A stretch of 64,000 nt of DNA from Bogoriella caseilytica (GTDB lineage: Bacteria; Actinomycetota; Actinomycetes; Actinomycetales; Actinomycetaceae), in assembly GCF_003752405.1 (NCBI RefSeq), contig NZ_RKHK01000001.1, positions 1,550,001 to 1,614,000 on the forward strand. Reading direction: 5' to 3'. The position numbers and the translations under genes are program-made. The notes beneath the pieces were generated by a model that saw only the letters and a program-made list of their open reading frames with translations, was not told the DNA's origin and did no database searches. Numbering within the stretch: the stretch's first letter is position 1; each line of letters begins with the position of its first letter. Below are positions 45,500 to 53,865 of the stretch, in pieces.

Positions 45500-45530
45500 C
45501 CGGGCGCCACTTTGCGCCAATTTCTCCCGG
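45500..45530. terminator. Nested hairpin after the GH3 gene
   Basis: Outer arms CCGGG (45500-45504) and CCCGG (45526-45530) enclose GGCGC-CACTTT-GCGCC (45503-45518). It lies 45 bp after the GH3 stop and before the promoter at 45562, so it probably ends the GH3 transcript. Confidence 0.45.
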
Positions 45531-45561
45531 TTACAGCTCGGTGACGAGTCTCCGGGAGGGG

Positions 45562-45590
45562 TTGACCAGGCGGAATCGGTCGCCTAGGTT
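45562..45590 (+). promoter_or_regulatory. Promoter of the xylan ABC-GH operon
   Basis: TTGACC at 45562-45567 and TAGGTT at 45585-45590 are separated by 17 bp. Directly behind the -10 is the palindrome TTTCGAAA (45589-45596). The predicted transcript gives a leader of about 100 bases before the first gene. Confidence 0.6.
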
Positions 45591-45696
45591 TCGAAAAGTA
45601 GAGTTGCAGAGCCGATAGTTTCGCACTCGGAATCCACGACGATGTGAGATAGAGGTGGGGACGCCACATGGCGAACACAATGAAGGCCGGTCCATC

Positions 45697-46743
45697 GTGA
45701 CGGCCGCGGGTGGAAGCGGTTCCACTTTCACTGCCGCACCCCCCGGTGCCTTGGACGAGGCCACGGATGAGGTCCGCGACGCTGCGTCCGGCGGGCCACG
45801 TCGGCGACGGGAGAATCCCACGCAGTGGGCCCGCCGGCACCGCCAGGAGTGGCAAACCGCGCTGAAGAAGGACTGGCGGCTCTACTCGCTGCTGTTGATC
45901 CCGCTGATCTGGTTCCTGATCTTCCGGTACGTACCGATGCTCGGGAACGTCATCGCCGTCCGGCGTTACCGGCCGGGTGGCTCGATCTTCGGCGACGAGT
46001 TCGTCGGCTTCCGCTACTTCAGCATGATCATGGGCGACGCCAGCTTCTGGAACGCCTTCTGGAACACGATCATCCTCGGTGGCCTGGGCTTGATCATCAT
46101 CTTCCCGCTCCCGATCATCCTGGCGCTCCTTCTGAACGAGCTGCGCTCGCGGATCTTCAAGCGCACCGTGCAGACGATCTCCTATCTGCCACACTTCATG
46201 TCCATCGTGGTCGTCGCAGCCATGGTGCTGCAGCTGGTCTCGGTGCGCGGCACCGTCAACCAGATCATCACGGCTCTCGGCGGCGATGCGATCGCCTTCA
46301 TGCAGCACGCGGAGTGGTTCCGTGCCATCTACATCTCCTCGGAGATCTGGCAGACGGTCGGGTGGGGCACCATCCTCTACCTGGCGGCCCTGACCACGAT
46401 CGATCCGCAACTCTATGAGGCCTCGCGGGTGGACGGCGCCAGCCGGCTGCGTCAGACCTGGCACGTCACTCTGCCCGGCATCCGGCCGACGATGATCGTG
46501 CTGCTGATCCTGAACATCGGTAACTTCATGGCGGTTGGTTTCGAGAAGGTGCTGTTGTTGCAGAACACGGCCATCTATTCCACCGCAGATGTCATCGCCA
46601 CCTATCTCTACCGGGTGGGCCTGCAGGGTGGGAACTTTTCCTACGCCGCGGCCATCGGGTTCTTCGAGGCCATCATCGGTGCGGTGCTCATCGTCGGGGC
46701 GAACTTCTTCGCCAAGCGTGTTGTAGGGGAGAGTCTCTGGTGA
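45697..46743 (+). CDS. Sugar ABC transporter permease, LplB type
   Basis: A 348-residue permease with about six helices and the EAA loop YEASRVDGASRLRQTWHVTLPGIRP. The periplasmic segment IAVRRYRPGGSIFGDEFVGFRYF after the first helix is typical of LplB/YtcP-type transporters for complex carbohydrates. The GTG at 45697 is taken as start, with GAAGG ten bases upstream; another in-frame GTG at 45655 has no ribosome site. A perfect LacI-type operator (45711-45724) lies just inside the coding region. The stop overlaps the next permease start by four bases. Confidence 0.9.
   Translation: MTAAGGSGSTFTAAPPGALDEATDEVRDAASGGPRRRRENPTQWARRHRQEWQTALKKDWRLYSLLLIPLIWFLIFRYVPMLGNVIAVRRYRPGGSIFGDEFVGFRYFSMIMGDASFWNAFWNTIILGGLGLIIIFPLPIILALLLNELRSRIFKRTVQTISYLPHFMSIVVVAAMVLQLVSVRGTVNQIITALGGDAIAFMQHAEWFRAIYISSEIWQTVGWGTILYLAALTTIDPQLYEASRVDGASRLRQTWHVTLPGIRPTMIVLLILNIGNFMAVGFEKVLLLQNTAIYSTADVIATYLYRVGLQGGNFSYAAAIGFFEAIIGAVLIVGANFFAKRVVGESLW
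45711..45724. promoter_or_regulatory. Perfect LacI-type operator within the first codons of the LplB-type gene
   Basis: TGGAAGCGGTTCCA matches the LacI/CcpA consensus TGNAANCGNTTNCA at all fixed positions and is a near-perfect palindrome, GTGGAA/TTCCAC. It starts 14 bases after the presumed GTG start codon and about 120 bp after the promoter at 45562. A repressor bound here could block elongation or loop to another site such as 43023. Confidence 0.55.
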
Positions 46744-47672
46744 GTACACAGATAGATGACCGCGCCAAGCAGGCCGCCGATCAGATTCTCGGTGCGCCGG
46801 GGCCCGTCACGGTCAAAGACACCCGCGGTTACACCATCTTCCGGTATGCCAATGCGGCCTTCCTGATCCTGGTCTGCGTGGTGACCCTCTACCCCTTCCT
46901 GAACGTGATGGCCCAGGCGTTCTCCGCGGAGATGTACATCCGCCGCGGCGAGGTCAACATCTTCCCGCGTGGTTTCAACCTTGAGACCTTCAACGCGGTG
47001 ATGGGGGACAACCGGTTCTGGTTGAACTACCGGAACACGGTGGTCTACACCGTCACTGCGACGGCGATCTCGATGGTCCTCACCACCACGTTCGCCTACG
47101 CGATCTCGAAATTCCACCTCAAGGGCCGCACGGTCTTCATCGGCATCGCCCTGTTCACCATGGTCTTCAACGGCGGCCTGATCCCCAACTACGTGCTCGT
47201 GGACTACCTGGGGATGCGGAACACGATCTGGGCGATCGTGATCCCCAACGCGATCAGCGCCTTCAACCTGCTGATCATGAAGTCGTTCTTCGAGAATTTC
47301 CCCGGCGATCTCGAGGAAGCCGCCCGGATCGATGGCCTGACCACCTACGGGGTGCTGCTCCGGATCGTGCTGCCGCTGTCGAAGGCGGTGATCGCGACCA
47401 TGATCCTGTTCTACGCGGTCGCCTTCTGGAACCAATGGTTCGCGGCCTTCATCTATCTCGACGACGCGAGCATGTACCCGGTCACGATGTATCTGCGGAA
47501 CCTCATGGCCGGCGCCCTCTCCACCGAGATGCTCGGGACGGACTCGGCCCAGATCAACGCCAATATCCAGGCCGTGGCCATGCTGCTCACGATGCTCCCG
47601 ATCCTGTGCCTCTACCCCTTCATCCAGAAGTACTTCGTCTCCGGCATCATGCTCGGCGCCGTGAAGCAGTGA
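46740..47672 (+). CDS. Sugar ABC transporter permease, YtcP type
   Basis: A 310-residue permease with about six helices, the YtcP/MalG-type partner of the preceding LplB-type subunit. The EAA loop is EEAARIDGLTTYGVLLRIVLPLSKA. The GTG start overlaps the preceding stop (GTGA). The segment IRRGEVNIFPRGFNLETFNAVM after helix 1 and the C-terminal QKYFVSGIMLGAVKQ are characteristic of this family. Confidence 0.9.
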   Translation: MSTQIDDRAKQAADQILGAPGPVTVKDTRGYTIFRYANAAFLILVCVVTLYPFLNVMAQAFSAEMYIRRGEVNIFPRGFNLETFNAVMGDNRFWLNYRNTVVYTVTATAISMVLTTTFAYAISKFHLKGRTVFIGIALFTMVFNGGLIPNYVLVDYLGMRNTIWAIVIPNAISAFNLLIMKSFFENFPGDLEEAARIDGLTTYGVLLRIVLPLSKAVIATMILFYAVAFWNQWFAAFIYLDDASMYPVTMYLRNLMAGALSTEMLGTDSAQINANIQAVAMLLTMLPILCLYPFIQKYFVSGIMLGAVKQ

Positions 47673-47750
47673 CCGCCTATGAACCCACTCCCCAACCGAC
47701 CTGACCGACGATCGACCAAGCAGAACAACGACGTTCCTGGAGGAAACAGC

Positions 47751-49412
47751 ATGAGAAGCACACGAATGGGCGCGGCGGGCGGCATCGCCTCGGCCGCTGC
47801 CGTGGCCCTGGTCCTGGCGGCCTGTGGAGGCGGTGGAAGCGACGACGTCGACACCGACGAGGTCGAGGAGACCCAGAACACCCACGCGATGGAAGACTTC
47901 GAGGTGGGTACGACGTTCGTCGCCACCGGTGACGAGCCGCTGAACATCTCCGTGCTCTACCGCGATCACCCCAACTACCCGCTCGACGAGGATTGGCTCT
48001 TCTTCACCTATCTCGAGGAGCACCACAACGTCACCTTCACCAACCAGATCGTTCCGCTCTCGGACTGGGACGAGGGCCGCTCCCTGGCCATCGCTGGTGG
48101 CAACATCCCGGACATCGTGCCCACCTCCCAGCCCGGCGACGAGGGGCAGTTCGTAGGATCGGGCGTGCTACTGCCGATCTCGCAGTACCTCGACTTCATG
48201 CCGCATCTGCAGGAGAAGATCGAGGCGTGGGACCTGCAGGAGGAACTCGACCAGCAACTGCAGCTCGACGGCAACTTCTATATGCTTCCGGGCCTCTACG
48301 AGGTACCCAACCCCGAGTACACGGTGGCCATCCGCGCCGACCTGTTTGAGGAGTCCGGCTTCACCGAGGACCCGGAGACCTGGGACGAGTTCGCGGACAT
48401 GATGGAAACCGTCATGAACGACCACGACCTCGACTACGCCTGGTCCGACCGCTGGAGCGGCGGTGGCCCCATGGAAGCCTCGATGAGCATGATGTCTGCT
48501 GGCTTCGGCACCGCTGCCGGCTGGAACTACGGTGACGGCCTGCACTACGACCACGACGCCGGGGAGTACGTCTACGCCGGTGCGATGGATGAGTACCGGG
48601 ACTTGGTGGGTTACCTCCACGATCTCGTGGAGCGCGGCATCCTGGATCCGGAGTCGGTCACCCAGGACGACGACACCGCCATCGGCAAGTTCACCAACGG
48701 GCAGAGCGCCGTGATCGGCACCAACACGCAGGAAATCCTGACCTACCGCGACAGCTTCGACGGTGATGAGGACGTGCAGCTCATCCGCGTTCCGGCTGGC
48801 CCGGCCGGTGACGTCTCCTCGGAGACCCGTACCTTCTTCGGCGCGATGTTCTCCGCCGATCTCGCCGACTCGGACCAGCTCGTGGCCACCCTGCAGTTCT
48901 GGGACTGGCTGTACTACTCCGACGAGGGCATGGAGTTCGCCAAGTGGGGCGTGGAGGGGGAGACCTACACCCGTGAGGGCGACGAGCGCGTGCTCGCCGA
49001 CCACATCGACATCAATAACCTCAACCCCGGTGCGGACTCCGTGCTGAACACCGACTACGGCTTCCACAACGGCGTGTGGATGCCCACCCACGGTGCCAGC
49101 GCGGAACTGCTGACCTCCATGTTCCGCGACGAGGTGACCGAGTTCGTCGAGGCGATGGGTGAGAAGGAGATCATCGAGCCCGGCCCGCCCTACCCCTACG
49201 ACGAGGCCGAGCAGGAGACGCAGTCCCTGACCGCCAACACGCTGAACGACCACGTCCAGCAGAACACCACGCGATTCATCCTCGGCCAGCGCTCGCTGGA
49301 CGAATGGGACCAGTACGTGACGGAACTTGAGGGCTACGGCATGGAGAACTACGTCAACACCGCCAACGAGGCCGCAACACGCGATTTCGATGAGGAGGCC
49401 TTCGACGACTGA
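47751..49412 (+). CDS. Sugar ABC transporter substrate-binding lipoprotein, LplA type
   Basis: A 553-residue lipoprotein with a lipobox ending VLAAC (Cys25) and an acidic linker (DDVDTDEVEETQNTHAM). The body has ISVLYRDHPNYPLDEDWLFFTYLEE and GNIPDIVPTSQPGDEGQF near the N-terminus and the long C-terminal half of the LplA group, which is larger than MalE-type binding proteins. It follows two permeases of the same class, so it delivers oligosaccharide, probably aldotetraouronic or xylo-oligosaccharides. GGAGG lies seven bases upstream of the ATG at 47751; the longer frame from 47679 is not supported. A strong hairpin follows. Confidence 0.9.
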   Translation: MRSTRMGAAGGIASAAAVALVLAACGGGGSDDVDTDEVEETQNTHAMEDFEVGTTFVATGDEPLNISVLYRDHPNYPLDEDWLFFTYLEEHHNVTFTNQIVPLSDWDEGRSLAIAGGNIPDIVPTSQPGDEGQFVGSGVLLPISQYLDFMPHLQEKIEAWDLQEELDQQLQLDGNFYMLPGLYEVPNPEYTVAIRADLFEESGFTEDPETWDEFADMMETVMNDHDLDYAWSDRWSGGGPMEASMSMMSAGFGTAAGWNYGDGLHYDHDAGEYVYAGAMDEYRDLVGYLHDLVERGILDPESVTQDDDTAIGKFTNGQSAVIGTNTQEILTYRDSFDGDEDVQLIRVPAGPAGDVSSETRTFFGAMFSADLADSDQLVATLQFWDWLYYSDEGMEFAKWGVEGETYTREGDERVLADHIDINNLNPGADSVLNTDYGFHNGVWMPTHGASAELLTSMFRDEVTEFVEAMGEKEIIEPGPPYPYDEAEQETQSLTANTLNDHVQQNTTRFILGQRSLDEWDQYVTELEGYGMENYVNTANEAATRDFDEEAFDD

Positions 49413-49450
49413 GTGAGCGGAAGACCGCTCAGGTCGTCTGAGCAGAAAGT

Positions 49451-49487
49451 CGGCGTGGCCGCCGCCCTCGAGGTGGCGGCCACGCCG
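49451..49487. terminator. Strong hairpin after the binding-protein gene
   Basis: CGGCGTGGCCGCC at 49451-49463 pairs over 13 bp with GGCGGCCACGCCG at 49475-49487; a smaller stem GAGCGG-AAGA-CCGCTC lies at 49415-49430. The pair sits between the binding-protein gene and GH39. Such stems often protect the upstream mRNA and reduce downstream transcription, giving excess binding protein. Confidence 0.7.
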
Positions 49488-49521
49488 CGGCGTACCGATT
49501 CAGCCATCTTCAGGAGGATCC

Positions 49522-51069
49522 ATGATCCACGTACCGGCCACCCCGATCGGCGAACTCAGCAACGCCTGGCGCGAGTGCGTGGGCACGGGCCGCTTCTCCC
49601 TGGCCCTGCGGAGTGACTACCGCGATTCCCTGGCCCTCGCCCAGCAGGAGATCGGCTTCCGCTACATCCGCGGGCACGGCATCCTCGGCGACGACGTCGG
49701 CATCCACCGCCCCTACGACGACGCCGGGCACCGGGGGGTGCTGCAGAACTTCACCTACATCGACCAGGTGATCGACACCTACCTCGAGCTCGGCATCAAG
49801 CCCTTCCTCGAACTCGGTTTCATGCCGGAGGCGCTGGCCTCGGGTGCGCAGACCGTGTTCTGGTGGCAGGGCAACGTCACGCCGCCGCGCGATCTGAGTG
49901 AGTGGGCCGCACTGATCCGTGGGCTGCTGCGCCACCTCATCGGCCGCTACGGCATCGAGGAAGTGCGCACCTGGCCGGTGGAGGTGTGGAACGAGCCCAA
50001 CCTCTCCGTGTTCTGGTCCGCCGATCAGGATGCCTACCACCAGCTCTACGAAGCCAGTGCGATCGCGGTGAAGGAGGTCGACGCCGACCTTCAGGTGGGG
50101 GGTCCCTCCCTGTCGCCAGGCTCGGACGAGTGGTGGGCGCCCTTCGCGGACTTCGTGACGCGGCGAGAACTTCCCGTGGACTTCGTCTCCCGGCACGCTT
50201 ACACCTCCGGCCCGGCGCAGCACGTGCCGCTCGGCGTGTATCAGAGCCTGCAGCGACCACAGGCGCTGCTCGAGCAGTTCGACGCCCCGCGTCGCCACCT
50301 GGAGGGCACCGCCCTCGCTGGGCTCCCCGTGCACATCACCGAGTTCAACTCCTCCTACCGGCCCGACAACCCGGTGCACGACACCGCGTACAACGCCGCC
50401 TACCTGGCACCGGTGCTCGCCGCCGGTGGTGAGATCGTCGACTCGATGTCGTACTGGACCTTCTCGGACATGTTCGAGGAGGCTGGGGTGCCGTCCGCCA
50501 TCTTCCATGGCGGCTTCGGCATGCTCACCCACCGTCAGATCAAGAAGCCGACCTTTCACCTCTACGCCTTCATGGCGCGGATGGGCGCCGAGGTGCTGGC
50601 GCGCGGCGAGGACCACCTGGTCACCCGCCACGACGACGGCCGGATCGCGGTGCTCGCCTGGCAGCCGGTGGGCGGCAGCGAGGACGAGGCGGAACCGCCC
50701 AGCCACCGGGTGCGGCTCAGCGTGCCGCTGCCGGGCGCGGCCGCCGGCGGGCAGACCGCACGCCAGAGCGCCTTCGTGATGATCTCTTCGGTGGACGAGA
50801 CCGAGGGCAATGCCTGGGCCGCCTGGCAAGAGATGGGACGCCCGCGGTCACCGCGTGCCCGTCAGCTGGATCTCCTGCACGCGGCCGCCGAACCGATGCG
50901 CCGTCATCGCAGCGTGCCGGTCGAGGAAGGCCGGGTGGCACTCGACCTCACGCTCGGTCGGCACGGCGTCAGCCTGGTGGAGATCGACCCAGTCCAGGAC
51001 GAGACGCCGCCGTGGCTCGACGACCGCCGGATCCTGGGCCGCGGGCCCTATGGAGACAGCGCGCCGTGA
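49522..51069 (+). CDS. GH39 beta-xylosidase
   Basis: A 515-residue GH39 enzyme without a signal peptide, which should split beta-1,4-linked xylose from imported oligosaccharides. IGFRYIRGHGILGDDVGI is near the N-terminus; PVEVWNEPNLSVFW carries the acid/base Glu at residue 158; HITEFNSSY carries the nucleophile Glu at residue 274; a C-terminal beta-sandwich domain follows (VAWQPVGGSEDEAEPPSHRVRL). AGGAGG precedes the ATG. Its stop overlaps the DUF624 gene start (GTGA). GH39 also contains alpha-iduronidases, but context fits xylosidase. Confidence 0.91.
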   Translation: MIHVPATPIGELSNAWRECVGTGRFSLALRSDYRDSLALAQQEIGFRYIRGHGILGDDVGIHRPYDDAGHRGVLQNFTYIDQVIDTYLELGIKPFLELGFMPEALASGAQTVFWWQGNVTPPRDLSEWAALIRGLLRHLIGRYGIEEVRTWPVEVWNEPNLSVFWSADQDAYHQLYEASAIAVKEVDADLQVGGPSLSPGSDEWWAPFADFVTRRELPVDFVSRHAYTSGPAQHVPLGVYQSLQRPQALLEQFDAPRRHLEGTALAGLPVHITEFNSSYRPDNPVHDTAYNAAYLAPVLAAGGEIVDSMSYWTFSDMFEEAGVPSAIFHGGFGMLTHRQIKKPTFHLYAFMARMGAEVLARGEDHLVTRHDDGRIAVLAWQPVGGSEDEAEPPSHRVRLSVPLPGAAAGGQTARQSAFVMISSVDETEGNAWAAWQEMGRPRSPRARQLDLLHAAAEPMRRHRSVPVEEGRVALDLTLGRHGVSLVEIDPVQDETPPWLDDRRILGRGPYGDSAP

Positions 51070-51752
51070 GTCAGGCTCGAGAACTCGGCAGCGGGCCGCT
51101 GGGCCGGGCCACCGCCTCGGTGTACACGCTGCTCATCACCGGGCTGCTGCTCGTCCTGGTGACCGCGCCCAGCGCGGTGCTCGTCCTGCTGCTCGATGCC
51201 TCACCCGGCAACCTGCCGGCGATGGCCGCGGTCCTCGTGCCCGTGGGGCCGGCGATCTCGGCGGCCGTCTTCGCCCTGCACGACGCGGACCGCGCTGAGG
51301 AGCTGAGCCCGGCGCGTGCCTTCTGGCGGGGGTACCGCCTCGGCGTGGTGGATGCGCTGAAGCTCTGGGTGCCCTACCTCCTGGCCGTGACCGTCATCGG
51401 ATTCACCCTGGTGAACATCGAGCTCGCCGGGGTGCCCGCGGGCTACGGCCTGCTCCTGCTCGTGCTGGGCGTCGCGTTGACGGTCTGGGTGCTGCAGGCC
51501 CTGCTGATCAGTGCGCTCTTCTCGTTCCGGGCCCGGGACGTGGCCCGCCTGTCCGTGTACTACCTGGCCCGGCTTCCCCTGGTGGGGCTGGGCGCGCTCG
51601 CCATCGTCATCATCGCGCTCGGCATCGTGGTGCTCACTCTCGAGCCGATCCTGGTGCTTGCCGCGCCCGTGCTGCTGTGGATGCTGGTGCGGACCAGTGC
51701 TCCGTTGATCCGCGATGTGACCACGAACTTCACCACAGAAGGAACACCGTGA
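51066..51752 (+). CDS. DUF624 (YesL-like) membrane protein
   Basis: A 228-residue membrane protein with five or six hydrophobic segments, starting VSQARELGSGPLGRATASVY and containing AVFALHDADRAEELSPARAFWRGYRL. This is the DUF624/YesL family, regularly found with LplB/YtcP/LplA transporters in plant-polysaccharide loci but without a proven function. It overlaps GH39 at its start and GH67 at its end (GTGA both times), so all three are translated together. Confidence 0.82.
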   Translation: MSQARELGSGPLGRATASVYTLLITGLLLVLVTAPSAVLVLLLDASPGNLPAMAAVLVPVGPAISAAVFALHDADRAEELSPARAFWRGYRLGVVDALKLWVPYLLAVTVIGFTLVNIELAGVPAGYGLLLLVLGVALTVWVLQALLISALFSFRARDVARLSVYYLARLPLVGLGALAIVIIALGIVVLTLEPILVLAAPVLLWMLVRTSAPLIRDVTTNFTTEGTP

Positions 51753-53797
51753 CCTCTCAGAACTACCCGTGGCCCGCCCTGCCCTCCGGAGCCGATCCCG
51801 CCTGGCTGCCTCCGGCGCCGGAACGCGGATCGCTCCGGCTCAAGCTCGCCGGCGTGGGCCCGCTGATCGACACGGTGCGGGCCGAGCTCGCGGAGCTGAC
51901 CGGCGCCGGCGCGGGTCAGCTGGTCGACGGCACAGCAGAGGCCGACGTGGTCTTCACCACCGCCGACCGTGCCGACGAACTCGCCTCCGGTGACCTGGCT
52001 GGCTTCGACGTCGAATCGGCGGAGGGCCTGTCGCAGGAGGGCTTCGCGGTGCTGCGGCAGGCGGGGCGCGTCGCCGTCGTCGGCGGATCGGACCGCGGGC
52101 TGCTCTACGGCTACCACCACTGGCGCCGTCAGCTCCGGAACGGAACTGCCGCCGACGGCCCGGAGGCGGAGATCCACGCCCCGGCCACCGCCATCCGGAT
52201 GCTCAACCACTGGGACAACATGGCCGTGCATCCGGTGATGGGCCAGGTCGAGCGCGGCTATTCGGGCGGCTCGCTGTTCTATGCCGACGGCGCCCTGCGC
52301 GAGGACCTCACCCGGGTGCACCACTACGCCCGGCTGCTCGCGTCCACCGGCATCAACCGGGTTGCGCTCAACAACGTGAACGTCGGCCCGCTGGAGGCCA
52401 CACTGCTCACCGAGCGGCTCGGGGACGTCGTGCGCCTGGCCGAGATCTTCCGCGCCCAGGGCATCGCGGTGCACCTCTCGGTGAACTTCTCCTCGCCCAT
52501 GCTGCTCGGCGGCCTGCCCAGCGCCGACCCCGCCGACCCCGATGTGGCGCAGTGGTGGTCGCGGACGGCGGATGCGATCTACGCCGAGATCCCGGATTTC
52601 GGCGGGTTCCTGGTCAAGGCCGACTCCGAGGGTCAGCCCGGGCCCTACCGGTACGGGCGCGATCACGCCGAGGGGGCGAACATGCTGGCCCGTGCGGTGG
52701 CGCCGCACGGCGGCCTGGTGTTCTGGCGGGCCTTCGTCTACAACCACCAGCAGGACTGGCGGGACCGCTCCACCGACCGCGCCCGCGCCGCCTTCGACCA
52801 CTTCGTCCCCCTGGACGGCGGCTTCGACGAGAACGTGATCCTGCAGGTCAAGTACGGCCCGATGGACTTTCAGGTGCGTGAACCCGTCTCCCCGGTCATC
52901 GGCGCCATGCCCGGCACGCGCCTGGCCGCGGAGTTCCAGGTCACCCAGGAGTACACCGGCCAGCAGAAGCACGCCTGCTACCTGGCCCCCCTGTGGTCCC
53001 AGGTGCTCGGCTTCGACTTCGAGGGCGAGGACGTCGGTGGCGGAGAGTCCCGCCGGGTCTCGGGCCTGGTCGACGCCGTGGTTGCCGTCTCCAATGTGGG
53101 GGCCGACGAGCACTGGTGCGGGCATCCCTTCGCCCAGGCCAATCTCTTCGCCTTCGGACGACTGGCCTGGGACCCTGCCCTCGCGCCGGAAGACATCCTC
53201 CGGGAATGGGTGCAGTCCACCTACGACGATGTGGAGCTGCGCGACGTCGTCGTCGAGCTGCTGCGTGACTCCTGGCAGACCTACGAGGACTACACCGCAC
53301 CGCTCGGGGTGGGCTGGATGGTGCGCCCCGGGCAGCACTACGGGCCTGACGTCGACGGCTACGAGTACACGCCCTGGGGCACCTACCACTTCGCCGACCG
53401 GGAGGGCATCGGGGTGGACCGCACTGTGGCCACCGGTACGGGGTTCACCGGGCAGTATCCCCTGCCGTGGGCAGCGCGCTACGAGCAGCTGGACAGCTGC
53501 CCGGACGAGCTGCTCCTGTTCTTCCACCACGTGCCGTACACGCACCGGCTGGGCAGCGGGGAGACGGTCATCCAGCACATCTACGACACCCACTTCGCCG
53601 GAGTGGAGCGGGTGGAGGAGATGGTTGCCGCGTGGGAAACGGTGCGGCACCGGGCTCCGGCGCCGGTGGCGCAGCGCGTGAGCGAGCGCTTCGCAGAGCA
53701 ACTCCGCTCGGCCGTCGAGTGGCGCGATCAGCTGACCACCTACTTCTCGCGCAAATCCGGCGTCGCCGATGAGCACGGCCGCCACATCCACCCCTAG
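51749..53797 (+). CDS. GH67 alpha-glucuronidase
   Basis: A 682-residue cytoplasmic GH67 enzyme, which removes (4-O-methyl-)glucuronic acid from the end of xylo-oligosaccharides. The catalytic residues line up with the known set: E294 in LVKADSEGQPGP, D373 in QVKYGPMDFQVREP and E401 in FQVTQEYTG, with the last two spaced by 28 residues as in characterised members. The N-terminal domain (ADVVFTTADRADEL) and the HHYARLLASTGINRVALNNVN segment also fit. Length matches the family (~680-700). It releases glucuronate, and the neighbouring kinase and aldolase serve the lower hexuronate pathway. Confidence 0.93.
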   Translation: MTSQNYPWPALPSGADPAWLPPAPERGSLRLKLAGVGPLIDTVRAELAELTGAGAGQLVDGTAEADVVFTTADRADELASGDLAGFDVESAEGLSQEGFAVLRQAGRVAVVGGSDRGLLYGYHHWRRQLRNGTAADGPEAEIHAPATAIRMLNHWDNMAVHPVMGQVERGYSGGSLFYADGALREDLTRVHHYARLLASTGINRVALNNVNVGPLEATLLTERLGDVVRLAEIFRAQGIAVHLSVNFSSPMLLGGLPSADPADPDVAQWWSRTADAIYAEIPDFGGFLVKADSEGQPGPYRYGRDHAEGANMLARAVAPHGGLVFWRAFVYNHQQDWRDRSTDRARAAFDHFVPLDGGFDENVILQVKYGPMDFQVREPVSPVIGAMPGTRLAAEFQVTQEYTGQQKHACYLAPLWSQVLGFDFEGEDVGGGESRRVSGLVDAVVAVSNVGADEHWCGHPFAQANLFAFGRLAWDPALAPEDILREWVQSTYDDVELRDVVVELLRDSWQTYEDYTAPLGVGWMVRPGQHYGPDVDGYEYTPWGTYHFADREGIGVDRTVATGTGFTGQYPLPWAARYEQLDSCPDELLLFFHHVPYTHRLGSGETVIQHIYDTHFAGVERVEEMVAAWETVRHRAPAPVAQRVSERFAEQLRSAVEWRDQLTTYFSRKSGVADEHGRHIHP

Positions 53798-53817
53798 GGG
53801 CGTCTGTGGCGGCCGTG
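53774..53817. terminator. Terminator overlapping the GH67 stop codon
   Basis: CACGGCCGCCACA at 53774-53786 pairs perfectly over 13 bp with TGTGGCGGCCGTG at 53805-53817. Its loop contains the 10-bp palindrome CCCCTAGGGG that holds the TAG stop codon itself. It serves the convergent genes GH67 and the PfkB kinase. Confidence 0.78.
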
Positions 53818-53865
53818 GTGGCGGTTCAGCGGGAGAGGTGGGGTCGCGCTCCGGCTCGGCAGGCC

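Noticed and set aside
45655-45696. GTG at 45655 as start of the LplB-type permease
   Set aside because: There is no ribosome site before it, and the extra residues are hydrophilic and not family-like. The GTG at 45697 is better supported, though not certain.
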